A DNA stretch of 64,000 nucleotides from Torreya grandis. Lineage: Eukaryota > Streptophyta > Pinopsida > Cupressales > Taxaceae. This document shows positions 46,605 through 58,712 of this stretch, piece after piece (the stretch's first letter is position 1; each line of letters begins with the position of its first letter). The stretch lies in the NCBI GenBank assembly GCA_037957365.1, contig JARHVA010003169.1, positions 194,001 through 258,000 of the forward strand, in the 5' to 3' direction. Position numbers and translations under genes: made by a program. The notes under the pieces were generated by a model. It worked only from the letters and a program-made list of their open reading frames with translations, searched no databases and had not been told where the DNA came from.

Positions 46605-49061
46605 TCACTGAAATTTATGTTGATAAGAATGAGAAGGTTGAGAAGAAGGTTGTAAATAATTTGGTGATGAATAAGTAGTTGGTTTAGATTGGTCTTGAAA
46701 TTTAGAAGAAGTGTTGGTAGAAATTGGATTATTATTAGTATTAGAAGATGATGGGAGAGAAGTATAAATAGTATGAGATATGTCATCCAAGGGAGAATCA
46801 TAAATCAGATCGTCAAAATAAATAAGATCTTCTTGCCCTAACTCATTTAAATGAGTTGGAGAAGAATCTTGGATAACAAAATATGTCTTATGGGAAGGAG
46901 GAGTGTAGATAGGTTGCAAATCAATGAAAGCCACCACTCTTTGCATATTGGTCATGCTAACCACATTCTCTTCAGAGTTTGGTTCAACAATACTTTCTAT
47001 GTTATTGGTGGAAGAAGTGGGCTTATCTTGACCTTCTTGGATTGGTTGATGATTAGGTAAGGGGTCTTTATAGATAGCTAAATGAGTGTTTGCTTGATTT
47101 AAGGCTTGAGTTTTATCATGTGTTTTGTAGTCTTTGAAATCAATCTCATAGGCTTGTTGACACTTATGAATAATGGAATCATGATCAAGATTTAGGCCAA
47201 GAAGAAATTCCATGGCTAAATTACGAAGCTGTCTACAAGTCTCATGAGAGTGACCTTAGCTAGAATGAAACCAACAAAACTTATTGGGATCATACCATGA
47301 TTTCATAGTTTGATTAGGGTCCAGCTCTTGAGGAAGAGGCCTAGGTAGATGTTTAAGAAATTTAATCGAGGATAAAGGCTTATGGACATTAATGTTGTTT
47401 GTTGGGAAATGAGGATTAGTGTATTGTTGAGAAGGAGTTGGTTTCGAAGGAGTAGGAATGATAGCTTGAACATTGTGAATGGTATCAAATGAATCGATAA
47501 CACCATCATTGGTAATATTGTGGTTTTTGTTCTTTACTAATAGGTGAGGGCCCATGGAAGGTTGGGGAAACTCAAATTGACACATGAAGAAATATTGTCG
47601 TTTGGCTTGATTGATAGCTTCATCCAAGGTACGCAGAGAAAGGGTACAAACTCAATATTGTAATTTAGGAAATAAAGAATTTGTAAAGAGATGAAAGATA
47701 TTATCATTTACCATGTTATTTTCACATTTAATTGATAAATTCTTCCATTGCTTAACAAAAGCTTGGGTAGTTTCATTTTCATTTTGTTTGCAATTGATGA
47801 AAAGGGCTAAAGTGTTCTCAGGAAGATCACTAGTTTGAAATTCTTGAACTAAAGCATTTACTAAGTCCTCCAAACTAGTGATAGAGTGTGTTCTAAGTTG
47901 ATTATACCAATTTAACGCATCACCCATGAGGGTTTTGGCTAAGATTTTGGTAGCGGTAAAGGTATTTAACTAGACCCAATCCTTGTAAGGATTTCCAAAT
48001 GTCTTAAGGTGAAGAGTAGGATCAGTTGATCCATTGTAATAAATTGTAGGTGTTATACCTCCAATGTCAATGTTAGTAATTTGGGTGGTGAGGTTCTTTT
48101 TGTAAATGTTTAATGACTTTGTTGACTAATGGAGATTGAGTAATGAGATTACCTTGAGAATATCGAAGAGGAGGAGGAGGAACACTTTGGTTATGTGTGC
48201 CCCAAGTCATTGGTTGAGGATTGGATTAAAGATTAAGAAGGTGGTCATCATTTGATTTATGTTATGAGCTTAAAATGTGCTCATTTGATTGAGATTTTGT
48301 AATAAGAGGTGATGAGTTTGAATAGTGTTATTAGAATAATTAGTATTGGTGATTGTGTTGGTATTAGTGGATTGGGTACCACTATTAGTGTTGATATGAG
48401 CTTGAGAAGAGCTATGAGAATTTGAGGCACTAGTGGAAAAATTTGCTTATGAAGCAAAATATGAACTAGTAAATGGTTGAGAGGAAGAATCACTAGAAGC
48501 ATGAGTGCATTGGGTAGCAAATGATGAAGTAGTAGAAGGATTAAGGATAGTGGGTCTTATGAGAGGCCCACTAGATGTAGAACCTACCATGTTAGTTGAG
48601 ATACTAGGCATGGAGGTGGAAGAAGTTAAAGAAGAAGATGTCATTACATAAGAAGGAGTCAAGATTGAAGGAAGAGGTTAAGAAGCAAAGAAATTGAAAC
48701 CCACAAATCTAGTTGATAAAGTGGGAGTAGGAGAATGAGGTTCTTCAACTTGATGGCTAATCATGAAGTTATAGGTGGTGGAAGGATCATTCCCTCTATG
48801 TTAAGGGAATTCCATGATAAAGAAAAGCATTTCAAGAGTATACTCTAACTCAAGATGATCCTCTAAGAGAAGAGGAGGGTTTTTTTTTTTTTTAAAGGTA
48901 TGAGAAGGGGTCCTATAGTCCATCGTGTGGGTTGCAATATGAAAATTACTAGTACTCACAAAAGGAGCCCTACTTTGTCTATGGGAGACCCTATTAGGAT
49001 TGGTGAATTACATCATGTTTGTTGATTGAACTTTAGTGTTATCACCAAATAGAAAGTTCAT
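46605..49061 (-). pseudogene. Element C gag (Tat/Ogre-like), one frame with few stops
   Basis: From ATG 49061 (MNFLFGDNTKVQSTN) down to 46605 all open blocks share one frame (~820 codons). The N-terminal third is Ser/Thr/Pro-rich. The gag domain lies at 47927-47652: MGDALNWYNQLRTHSITSLE, VNALVQEFQTSDLPEN and ETTQAFVKQWKNLSIKCE. Then come EAINQAKRQYF, a zinc-knuckle-like CWFHSSxGHSHETC at about 47220-47280, and a long Ser/Asn/Pro-rich C-terminal part. This is the domain order of Tat/Ogre gag proteins. Stops are few and of C-to-T type. It would form particles; with no pol in the element, the enzymes would have to come from another element. Confidence 0.82.
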
Positions 49062-50710
49062 GATGAAAATAAAAGAGACAAGATGAGCAAGCAAAGAATC
49101 AAAAAGTGACTAATATTAGTACTAAGTTGACCTAGTCAACCTAATGCAAAATAGGGACTATAAAACTATACATGGTCCACAAGATCAACCCAGTTTAGTG
49201 AATAGTGATTGGTAAAAAGAGGTAAAGATGTTATGAATAGTACTAGGTTGACCAGGTCAATATAGCACAATGTACTGGAGTTGAAAAAGATACTAGGTCA
49301 ATAGGGTTGACCTAGCACAATAGATAGGGAAGAAAATAAAGTTGATAACAAGATATGAATTGAATCAAAATAATTACAAGTAATGTAATAAAATTAAGTA
49401 CTAAAAGGGAAACAAACATTCAGTTGAATTTATGCTAGCCAATCCAATTGATGCACACAAAGCAAAATTTTGCACTAATGCTAGTTAATGCAAGCTTTTG
49501 TATACATAATTGATCAAAGAGCAAACAAACAACTTGAAAATAAAGCTAGCTACTTGGTCAACTTAGAATTTTGATTAGATTATTAAGAATTATTTTAAGC
49601 GTAAAGAGATATTGGTTATAAGCAAAGTATTAAATAGCAATCTATGGATAGTTTCAGGTAATTTTAGCATGAAAGGGACTATAGTGGAAATGATACATGC
49701 TTCATATTGGGGCCTACCCCCTCACTTAACACACCACAGTAATAAGGGTAATATGTTTTTAATCAAAATATACCATTAACCATGCTTTATACTTGACTAA
49801 AGCATCAAGTCGACTTCCCTCTTAGTGATGAAATCCAAGTAGGTAGACCTAGGTAGTCAAATATTTAAATGATTTTTTATGTTTATTTGATTTGGTCATG
49901 TGTGAAAAAGAATATAAATAGTGAAACTAAGTGATTAATTAAAAATCCCCTAATTAGACTATGTGAGCTATTTTAAGCATGCAAACAACAACAACAAAAA
50001 TGTGATTAACATATATGATTAATTCCAACTTTGAAACAAGGTATGGTTGAGAAACTATATGGATAATTATATAGAATATGGTCAACATGGTCAAACTTGT
50101 ACTATATAAGTAAAGTTTGAAATTAAACTACGTCAGTCAAGTCAACCTAGTTATTTTAGAAAATATAGAACTAGGTCTAGAGTATCGACCTAGTTGATTG
50201 TGCAGGGGTAGTTTTGAAGACTACAAATTGTGAAAGAAAAGTATAAAAATATAAAGATATAGAGAAATATAAACTAACCTAAATGGTTTAGAGATGAAAA
50301 GGAGAAGATTGTTAATATGAGACCTTGGAGAAAACTATCAAAAATCTACAAACTAGGTCGAGTTAGTCGATCAAGCAATACAAGAACTTGCTAAAAAAGT
50401 GTTGAAAATGTACTAGGTCAACTTGGTCAACCTAGTAGGCTGAATAGTAAGTTTGAAAACCTAAAAAACTTGCACTTGGTCAAGCTATTCGATCATTTAT
50501 TTGGACAAAATTTTGTAAGTTCTTAAACCTATACTGGGTCAACCTAGTCAAGTCAATTACCTACTCTTGCAAACTTGTGCATAGAGATAAATAATTGGGT
50601 TAATAGGTTCAATCTAGCATAGTAAAGATATGATAAAAATAATGATGAATAGAAATGATATAAGTGAAATAAATATTTCAAGGGTTTGATTCATGTTGGG
50701 TTCACTAGAA
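49062..50710. repeat. Element C leader with repeated palindromic CTAGGTTGACC motif
   Basis: Noncoding leader between 5' LTR and gag. It holds many copies of a ~29-bp quasi-palindrome with consensus TACTAGGTTGACCTAGTCAACCTAGCAC, for example at 49120-49148, 49241-49270, 49291-49319 and 50410-50438, with partial copies near 50132, 50170, 50351 and 50535. Further copies sit in both LTRs. On the minus strand, bases next to the LTR read TAGTGAACCCAACATGAATC, which may be a diverged primer site; the match to a known tRNA is weak. Confidence 0.7.
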
Positions 50711-51923
50711 TGTATGCAATCAAAAATGCATCAAGTCCATAAATCAATAATGGATCAAATAGGATAGAGCACACCTAAACTTCTAATTGGGGTCATCTAA
50801 TTGTTAAGTGGGAGCATGACCAATATGAAGATCCACTAGACTTGATTAGGGGATTACTTATCATAACACACTATGTGAGGTAGGGTTCCAAATCCTATAG
50901 TCTGACATAATCACACAACAACCCTAAAAGAGTCATATGATTTAATATTTCACTAATCTAATAACAATATAATTAAATATAATCTAGTGTGCACCAAATC
51001 TTATGGCACAAAGTGGGGGTTATAAATAAAATAAATAAACAACTAAAATAAACATGTATAGAAGACATACTCACATCAATGTATACAAAATCCTCATACA
51101 TGGAAGAGAAGAATACAAATGCTCTATCTATCTACTCTTACAAAGGAGGAATAAAGTTAGGAATACTTACCTTTGAATATGAACCCACCAAGCCTCAATC
51201 TCCCCCTTGGCCAAGGTGCTTTACAAGAGATTTTTTTGGTATGTAAGGATAACTAAGATAAATCAGCTCTAGACTACACAACCTATCCAAGCATCTAAAA
51301 GACTTATCCACAAGATGAGATCAAAGATTCAAAGAAAATATTGAACCCTAAATCTTTATTCCCTAAGTAGAATGGTCAATAGGCAGATGTTCATTTGTAC
51401 TTATTCACTTAATTCTTCACTCTTATGAAATGGTGATAAATGACCTTGTATATATATTAGTATCTTACCTTAAAAACATTTGGTTACATCGACTATGCTA
51501 GGTTGACCTAATCAACCTAGCACATTTTTTGGGCTAATTCTCTAATTCTGTGCTAGGTCAACCAAGAGGACAACAAACCAAAAGAGAAAAAAAGTCCCTA
51601 AACTATGTTAGGTCGACCTAGTCGACATAGCACAACTGATAGGTCAAAAGGGTGCTAAAGAAAAAAATGAAGGATAGAACATAGCAAATGATGGGAATAG
51701 GTAGAACTAAGAAGAATAAGCTTGAGTTCAATGGTTTTAGGAGGCTATAGTGTGGATGGTAAGTGGAAAAAGGAACAACAATCTTAAAAAGCACTGATGG
51801 TCTACCCACCCCTTTCCCGATGCACCCCTTAAGGCATGCACTGAGAGAGATTGAGACTGGACAGGTTTTTGCAAGATATGAAGTGTTAGTAAATGATAAA
51901 ATTTTGAAAATATTGTGTATACA
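50711..51923 (-). repeat. Element C 5' LTR (1213 bp)
   Basis: Partner of 19683-20951. Starts TGTATGCAATCAAAAATG and ends GTGTATACA, with the right copy of the CCTCA target duplication at 51924-51928. The minus-strand TATA-like stretch is at about 51448-51459. Palindromic CTAGGTTGACC-type units lie at 51495-51524 and 51605-51634. Confidence 0.92.
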
Positions 51924-52240
51924 CCTCACTTCTTTACCTTGACTCAGCTTAGCTATTACGTACCACATCTCGCATACCCATTTTTTCCTTATACACTTTC
52001 ACTTATGTGCCCCTTTTTCCCATGTGCATTCTCATTAACCATTTCCTTGGCATTCTATAGGTTGTACATCTTCTACCCTTCTTATCCCATACTAAAATTT
52101 ATTTATGGTCCTTCATGATATTACAAATAAATAAAATTATAAATAACAAAGTTTGACTTTAAACTATACAAGAGCATGCAATTAATTCCATATGTTATTA
52201 AAAATAACTAAATTCCTATACTAACCTAATGGCATATGCC
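51924..52240. other. Element B spacer resumes after element C
   Basis: Noncoding. It begins with CCTCA (51924-51928), the right copy of the duplicated target of element C. ATACTAAAATTTATTTATGGTCC near 52088-52110 aligns with element A 5870-5895, confirming that this continues the element B spacer broken off at 19682. Confidence 0.7.
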
Positions 52241-53640
52241 TTATTACCTAATGAAGGAAGACACTACTTAGAATAGTAGGGCCACAATCAACTACCATTG
52301 AAATGGTAGAGAAGGAATTGGCCATCTAATCACTTTAATTTGTACATACTAGTGGGACAAATACTATGAACAATGAATGGGCCATATTAGTGAACATGAA
52401 GCTTTTCTAAGTGGTGCAAGAACTTGGATTCGTATACCAAAACCTGCATGCCTGGATAAAAAGTCTTATTTTTTAAATGGTGATCATGTCAGGCCTTCTA
52501 TTTGTGTTTCTCTACCCCTTGACTCCAATCCGTAAGAAACTAGGTCTCATCTAGCTAAAGCAAAGCATTCAAGTGCACTTTCAAGGACTCTTCATCATCC
52601 AATTGACCAATGCACATAATTCAAAAATAAGGGACAAGGAATTCAACCAAGAGAATGGATTCAGTACCAAACATAATATTAAAAAGTGTGTTCTTGTTTA
52701 ATCATTTATATGTGATTCAATACACCCATAATATCATAAAAACATGATCCTCCCAGTTAGAGCATCCAATACTAAAAAATTTATTCAATGTATCACCCAA
52801 GATCTTATTAAGCACCTCAATTGAATCATTACTCAGTGTAGTCTTGTGGTACACGATCATGAATTCAACCAAGAAGATGTAGATGGTTTTGTTAAGTAAA
52901 TGAGTTCTTTAGTCACTAGTAAGATGTAATGGACATATATACAATTTAATAATATACCCGCAAATAAACCTAGTAGTAGTGGTAGTGGTACAATCCATGG
53001 TTGGCATAACTTCATCCCAATAAGTAAGGTAATTAGTATCAGTAATAACATAGCACACACCGATACACCTTCTTACTATATTGATGGGGCCAACAAAGTC
53101 AATAGCCCACTTTTCAAAAGGTTCATGTGCTAGGATAAGATGGAGCATAGCATCCCTTCTATTCATCTTACCCATGTGATAATAGATATCACACTAGCAT
53201 GCATAAGCTTTAGCATCTTTAAATAGAGTAGGCCACCATAAGCCATCCAAAAGGACATTTCATGTTGTAGCATCACTAGTATAGTGTCCTTTGGTGATAC
53301 CCTCATGAACTTCCTAAAAACCTTAGTGTGATTATGATGCATAATATAACAGTGTAACACTTCATCCCACCCAATCTTATAAAGGTCACCCCTTATGAAT
53401 TGGAAGGGAGCTACCCAAACAACTATTTGTTTCTTTTCTTGAGTGATAAGGTGGGTTGGTGTTAAACCCATATTCATAAATGTTGAAATATCCTTCAACT
53501 CTTTATGTGCATGGGTGACTTGGAAAATATGCATGTTAAGGAAGTCATCTTCAATGGCATACATTGTTTCACTAGATTCAATGCCTGATAAATGATCAAG
53601 GCCAAAACTGGCCTTACCAAGTTTCACCATCACTAAGAAT
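52240..53640 (-). pseudogene. Element B integrase (DDE residues still present)
   Basis: On the minus strand 53633-53163 opens with the RNase H/integrase spacer (FGLDHLSGIESSETMYAIED, then LITQEKKQIVVWV). The zinc-binding region is eroded (CYIMHHNHTKVFRKF). The core starts at about 53135 with HEPFEKWAIDFVGPI (first Asp), LTSDxRTHLLNKTI near 52920 (second Asp) and SNDSIEVLNKIL near 52820 (Glu), so all three catalytic residues can be seen. The C-terminal part reaches LVYESKFLHHLEKLHVH and HFNGS near 52340-52440. Stops and one shift interrupt the frame. No chromodomain follows. Confidence 0.8.
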
Positions 53641-54900
53641 TATAACTCTTAGAAAACTGCAATCCACTAGAAAATGTGTCCATTTAATATCGGCTTATTT
53701 ACTAAGTACTTCATTGCTTCATGGTTCATAAAGAAAATGAATAAAGTGGCTAGTAAGTGCTAATGAAATTTTTGAAGGGCATAAACCATAGACAAAGCTT
53801 TGTGCTCTATATTTGTGTAGTCATGTTCAACTGGAATGAGCTTCTTACTAGCAAAATAGATAGGATGGTCAAGATTGACCTCACCAGGTTGAGAAAGGAT
53901 AGTAGCTCTGGCCATGCCTAAAACATCAACATGCATGTGAAAGGGCTTTATCTAGTCTAGAAACTAGAGAATAGGGTAGTAATGAGCTTATGCTTAAGTG
54001 AAACAAATACCTATTAGTGAGTATTGGTCTAGACAAACTGATATTTTGTTTCAATAATTCCTCCAATGCTGCAACAATCTTAGCATACCCTCAAATGAAC
54101 TTCTTATAATATATTTTGTGTCCTAGGAAGGTGCATACCTCTCACTAGGTGGTTAGCATTAGAAGGAGAAGAATAACAACAATCTTGGCTAGATAAACTA
54201 AGAGTCCATGGAAAATAACATGACCAAGTAAAATGTCAATGGGGGTAGAAAACATACATTTCTTTAAATTCAAAAAAATCTGAAGTTTCTGACAGCACTC
54301 AAGCATAAGTTAAATATTTGAATAGTTATCGCACACTAAACCATAGACAATCCAATCATCTAGGTAGACTTGAAGGAATTTATGAATAAAGTCCTTGAAA
54401 TCTTTGATCGTAATTTGTTAAAACATAATAGGAGCATTTTTAATCTAAAGGGCATCACATTGTAAACAAATGATCCCCACTCAATTACAAATGTGGTCTT
54501 TAATTTATCCTCTTTCATGATTTGGACTGGATTATATCTAGAGAAGCCATCAATAAAAGTATATATTTTGAACCAAAAAACTCCCTATAAAATCTCCTCA
54601 TTGAAGGGCATCACAAAGGGATCAGTTATGAAAGCAGTGTTGAGTACCCAATAATCCACATAGACCTGAATGCAACTATTTTTCTTGATAATAATGACCA
54701 TGGGGCTTACCCATTTAGACTCATCTATATGAGTAATGACTCTTGTATGCAAAATGCTATCAATTTCATTCTTGAATCAAGTATGCAAGTTGGGATTCAT
54801 ATGATAGGGCCTCTTCCTGACAGGTCAAGCACCCTCTACCAAGTTTGATGTGCATCTTGCCTAAATAAGGATGCACTCCTTTCATTTTAGTATAATTCCA
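53640..54900 (-). pseudogene. Element B reverse transcriptase and RNase H (decayed)
   Basis: Minus-strand blocks in order: an AGxxSPI-like start near 54730, KPHGHYYQEK near 54700, then DFIHKFLQVYLDDWIVYGL at about 54330-54400 with the catalytic YLDD intact. LNLKKCMFSTPIDILLGHVI (about 54215-54280) and YYKKFI mark the thumb, and EAHSS and YGLCPSKI-like remnants of RNase H lie near 53800-53860. Frames change several times. The blocks match element A (7300-8660). Confidence 0.75.
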
Positions 54901-56149
54901 TAGGAATATGTCTTGATACTCTTTTTACATTTCAAATACCTTAGATATCTCTGTATCAAACCAATAATTTCCCACAATAGCCATCTTGGATGCTTCTTTT
55001 GTGCAAATATTACATTGGATAGTCTGAAGTCACTCTAAGTATGGGTATTATTCATCCTAGATGGTGTCATAGACATTGTGCATGCCATAGTATGAAAATC
55101 GAAATGTTCAATAGACAAGTTAGGTGGATCAAAACTGGCACCTTCATCAACCTAGTACATGGCCTTCTGTTTACATTTTTGGATATATTCTCTCAATGCA
55201 TAGTCCAGTTCAAGTTTAGGTAGTGGAGATGATGCATCTGTATTAGGTTCCTGGAAAATTGTCAAACTCTCCTCCCACATTCCATGTATGCATCTAATGT
55301 GATCTTCAACTGGGGTTGGGTCACCTATAATAGAATAATACATGGCTTGTAATATGAGGCATAAATCCATCTGAGGAGATGAATAAGATAGTGTGGCAAT
55401 CATATTAATCTTAAGGAAATGACAACAATCTATCACCATATAACACTCTTTGTGTACATACCAAACTTTGGCCCAAATGCATAGAGTGCCATAGAATGCA
55501 TGAACCCATAAGTGCTCAAGAAAAAATGTTTCATTCACCTTCCACATAATCTCATAAGATTCAAGATGAGGTTCAGTAGCATTAATTCCACTATAACTTA
55601 TGGTGTCGTGAACACAATTATTGTGGTGAAAGTGATGGTGTAGAAAATAATGAACTTAGTCCCAAGTAAGTAATTTCTAATGATGAGTTCTCTACCATCG
55701 AGTAGTTGTGACATCAAAAATATGTATGATTAAATGTACTCGATCATTTTTAGTTTCATAGAAGGCCTCTAACCACTGCACAAACTCATGAACTTTCATT
55801 TGACCATGAATTCTTAGAGATTCATATAACCTTGCAAGTGTCACAGCCATAATTTATCCATGAAGAATATGAATAAACTTATGACATTTATGGTAATTTT
55901 GTAGAGTATCTTCTTGACTACTTATAGTGCCATAAATCCTTCAAGTAAGGTCATAATCACCATGATCCCAATAGTCGCAAGCATTACTAGTGGTGTAAAA
56001 TATAGATTATGCATCAACCCAACAAAACATGCCATCTGGTGTATGATCAAGGTGTTCAGTACCCTAAGTTGTGACATTTTTGATGTGGTTAATGTCCTCA
56101 TCATTTTTTAATGGATCAAAATATGGAGGTCCTTGAGCATGGTCTAAGG

Positions 56150-56495
56150 GGATTACAATGTGCAACTCATTATTCTCAAAGATGATAAGTACTTCTTAAA
56201 GCTCAAGTTAGCATTATTCATGTAAAACCAAGGGAAACCCAATAGAGCTATAAATTCATCAGCTTTAGCCAACTCAATGACTTCAAATTCAACATTAAAA
56301 TTGACACCTAGGATATCCACAATGGCATCTTTAAGTACTCTAATAGGAAGAGCATGAGTTTTATTTACCATAAACAACACATGAAGATAAGGTTGTAAAG
56401 TATGGATTTTCATCTTCATCCATGTATCTTTGGTGAGGATATTTAATGAAACACTGGCATCAACTAGGATATCCTGAATGACCCATCCATCAATA
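56150..56495 (-). pseudogene. Element B protease
   Basis: The minus-strand frame reads VIQDILVDASVSLNILTKDT, the retroviral-type active-site region with DAS where D-S/T/G-G is usual, then WMKMKIHTLQPY and IVDILGVNFNVEFEVIELAK and FIALLGFPWFYMNNANLSF, equivalent to the LLGRPWL motif. It is one of the best-kept frames in element B: no stop for 88 codons from 56419, and open upstream to the active site. The Gly missing from the active site suggests it is inactive or belongs to a divergent protease subgroup. Confidence 0.75.
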
Positions 56496-56899
56496 GCAAT
56501 GTTAACTAATATCTCTTTATCCCCCTTTGGACTAGGATAGATATGAGTTTCCTGTCATCGTGCATGGTTTAACCAACAATCCTTGATAGGATTAGGCATA
56601 TGATGCCTTAACTAATTTTTCAAGAAGGGTGTAATATCCTCATTAAGGAGTCACTTTCAAAACTTTTGAAATTCATCACGTACCAAGTCATGAAGATTTG
56701 TAACTTTTTACACGTCAGCATGTATAGTAGTGTCGTGATCCTTGAGGAATTGGATCTATCATTGCAGTTCTCTCACTAGATTCATAGTGTCAGTGTAACA
56801 CTTCCTTGTAATGCTAAGCATATAGATAAAAAGTAGCATGTGGCTCCTCTTGTTGAACCTTTTTAGTGGGTGGGTAGGATATAGACTAGGATTGACCAC

Positions 56900-58400
56900 C
56901 ATTTTGTGTAGTAATGTTGACTTTAGGACTAGTAAGAGTAACAGGGTGCAGTCTCCATTGAGGCTTTTCAATATGTATCATTCTAGCACCCTTTCATTTC
57001 TCTCCTTCATGATGGTAGTATACAAGTCTAAGCACTCTTCTAGATAATGTTTATTATTACAAAAATCACATGTAGGATACATCAAGAAATCTTGTTGGTA
57101 GTGCTTTAGGTAACCTAACTTATAACAGGTTCATGGTGGAAAACATCCACCTCCATGTCCTTGACCATGACCATAACTATAATATCTTCCTCTATTATCC
57201 TGGTTAATAGCAACATATGTCTAATAGTACCACATGCACATGCCTCATAGATATCATTAATAAGATGGAAATCATTGATATCATGAGTGTATGCAATTCA
57301 AATATTACAATATGTAGATACCTAAAAATTTATGGTGCATTAAAGTAGAGGTCAATCCCTTACATCATTATCTTCTTGGAAAATTTTATAGGATTGCTTC
57401 ATCATGGCTTGAATACTCTTTCAAGGGAAGTTATTCTGATTATGGCCTTCATATTCATAGTCTACACACCACAAACCATTGTGAGTGTCATGTATTATGT
57501 GTAATGAGATTTTCTAGCTGAGATGCCTAGCAGTGCTCTAAGCCTCCATGAAGGGACTAATCCTTATCTTGATGCTTTTGATGGCTTCGACATGTACAAT
57601 AGCTTCCAAGGAGTCACGTGGGTTGATGAAAGTCTTTTGTGATAAGGTGCATCATAAGGGAAGAAATAAGCCTCCTACGAACCACTGGGTAGCTATGATC
57701 TATTGTTCAAACTATGGGATATCAAATTCTTAGAGAAATGATGCCTTTCATTGGTCATAATTCACTAAAACATGTTTTGGATTTAAAAATGATACCACTT
57801 ATACATGTAGTCCAGAAGAGTGGTAGCAAACTATGTTACCTTCATTCAAAAGAGGTAATGTTGTGTGTTTGCCAACTAAGTTCACACTTATGAACATGTT
57901 CTGTAGCATTCTCCAATGTTGTGTGCTTGCCAAATAAGTTCACACTTGTAAACATGTTCTACAACATTCTCCATAATGTAATACTTAGGCAAGTGGAGTG
58001 TAATATCATAATACACAGTGGGCAGTTGAGGAACTTACAATGGGGTTTGTTGTGATGCACTTCCTATCCTTCCTATCCTTGTGGGGGAGGTCCACCACCA
58101 CCTCTTATGCCTCCTCCAATTCCTCTGGTCAAACCACCATTGGTACCACCTCTTGCACCTCCTATAGTAATAAATGCACTTGATATATTCAACATTGAGG
58201 TGGGTTGATTAACTATACACATATTGATACTCTGCCCACTGGTTATGCTTGGTCCACTATGCATTCCAAATTGGGCCATAGAATTATCTTGCAATGAAAA
58301 ATAAATGGCCAATAAACTACAGTCTAAGACTTGGTCTACAAAAGTATCTCTAATAGGTTCAATTTCATATTTTACACTATTCATATCCCAGTTTCACTCA
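56900..58400 (-). pseudogene. Element B gag (decayed)
   Basis: On the minus strand, 58384-58073 encodes the N-terminal part (MNSVKYEIEPIRDTFVDQVL) ending in a Gly-rich run (GGARGGTNGGLTRGIGGGIR). A gag domain follows with shifts, and a zinc-knuckle-like MYPTCDFCNNKHYLEEC lies at about 57005-57075, where CxxC and a later C are visible. It corresponds to element A gag. A 58-bp tandem duplication (57857-57972) breaks the frame. Confidence 0.7.
57857..57972. repeat. 58-bp tandem duplication in element B gag
   Basis: Units at 57857-57914 and 57915-57972 start AATGTTGTGTGTTTGCC and AATGTTGTGTGCTTGCC and contain AAGTTCACACTT. Element A has one copy at the matching place (near 11785-11815). The length is not a multiple of three. 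Confidence 0.85.
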
Positions 58401-58712
58401 AATATGTTGCTTAACTCAAAAGCATGAGCATGTGATGTGGATGGGGAACTATGTCTATCCAAATTGGGTTCTTCAATCACCACTACCTGACTTGCTTCTC
58501 TCATGCATACTTGTGCTAGCATCGAGTGTGGTCCTATGGATGGAGAGTCCTCACTATGATATTCTACTTACCTGTTGACCCTTATAATACTTTATGAGTC
58601 CTCTCATCCCTTCCCTAGATCGCTTCCACTCATAGCCCTTCATTAAGTTTCATCATATTTACACTTTTGTAATTCCCATTCACTAGTTACCATGTTGAAC
58701 CAATAATTTTAC

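Larger units (their letters stand above)
19683..51923 (-). mobile_element. Element C: gag-protease LTR element without RT or integrase, carrying a PMD pseudogene
   Basis: The LTRs at 19683-20951 and 50711-51923 both begin TGTATG and end GTATACA. Flanking CCTCA at 19678-19682 and 51924-51928 is a perfect 5-bp target duplication. Without element E (24301-41919) the element is about 14.6 kb. On the minus strand it carries a Tat/Ogre-like gag (49061-46605) and a protease remnant (about 46260-45990), then a proline-rich region to about 44300. I find no RT, RNase H or integrase motif in 20952-24300 or 41920-46000. A PMD-like pseudogene lies on the + strand at about 22213-23330. It looks like a non-autonomous element dependent on a partner for its pol functions. 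Confidence 0.85.
14956..58712 (-). mobile_element. Element B: Gypsy element of the A family, 5'-truncated, split by element C
   Basis: B runs on the minus strand. Its 3' LTR is 14956-15902, its internal part is 15903-19682 plus 51924-58712, and element C (with E inside it) occupies the gap. The two halves join exactly at the CCTCA target duplication, and the joined order matches element A: ORF3, integrase, RT, protease, gag. Homology to A stops at about 58712, before the leader and 5' LTR, where sequence of element D begins. A deletion or recombination removed the 5' end, since a normal insertion would have left it. Confidence 0.8.
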
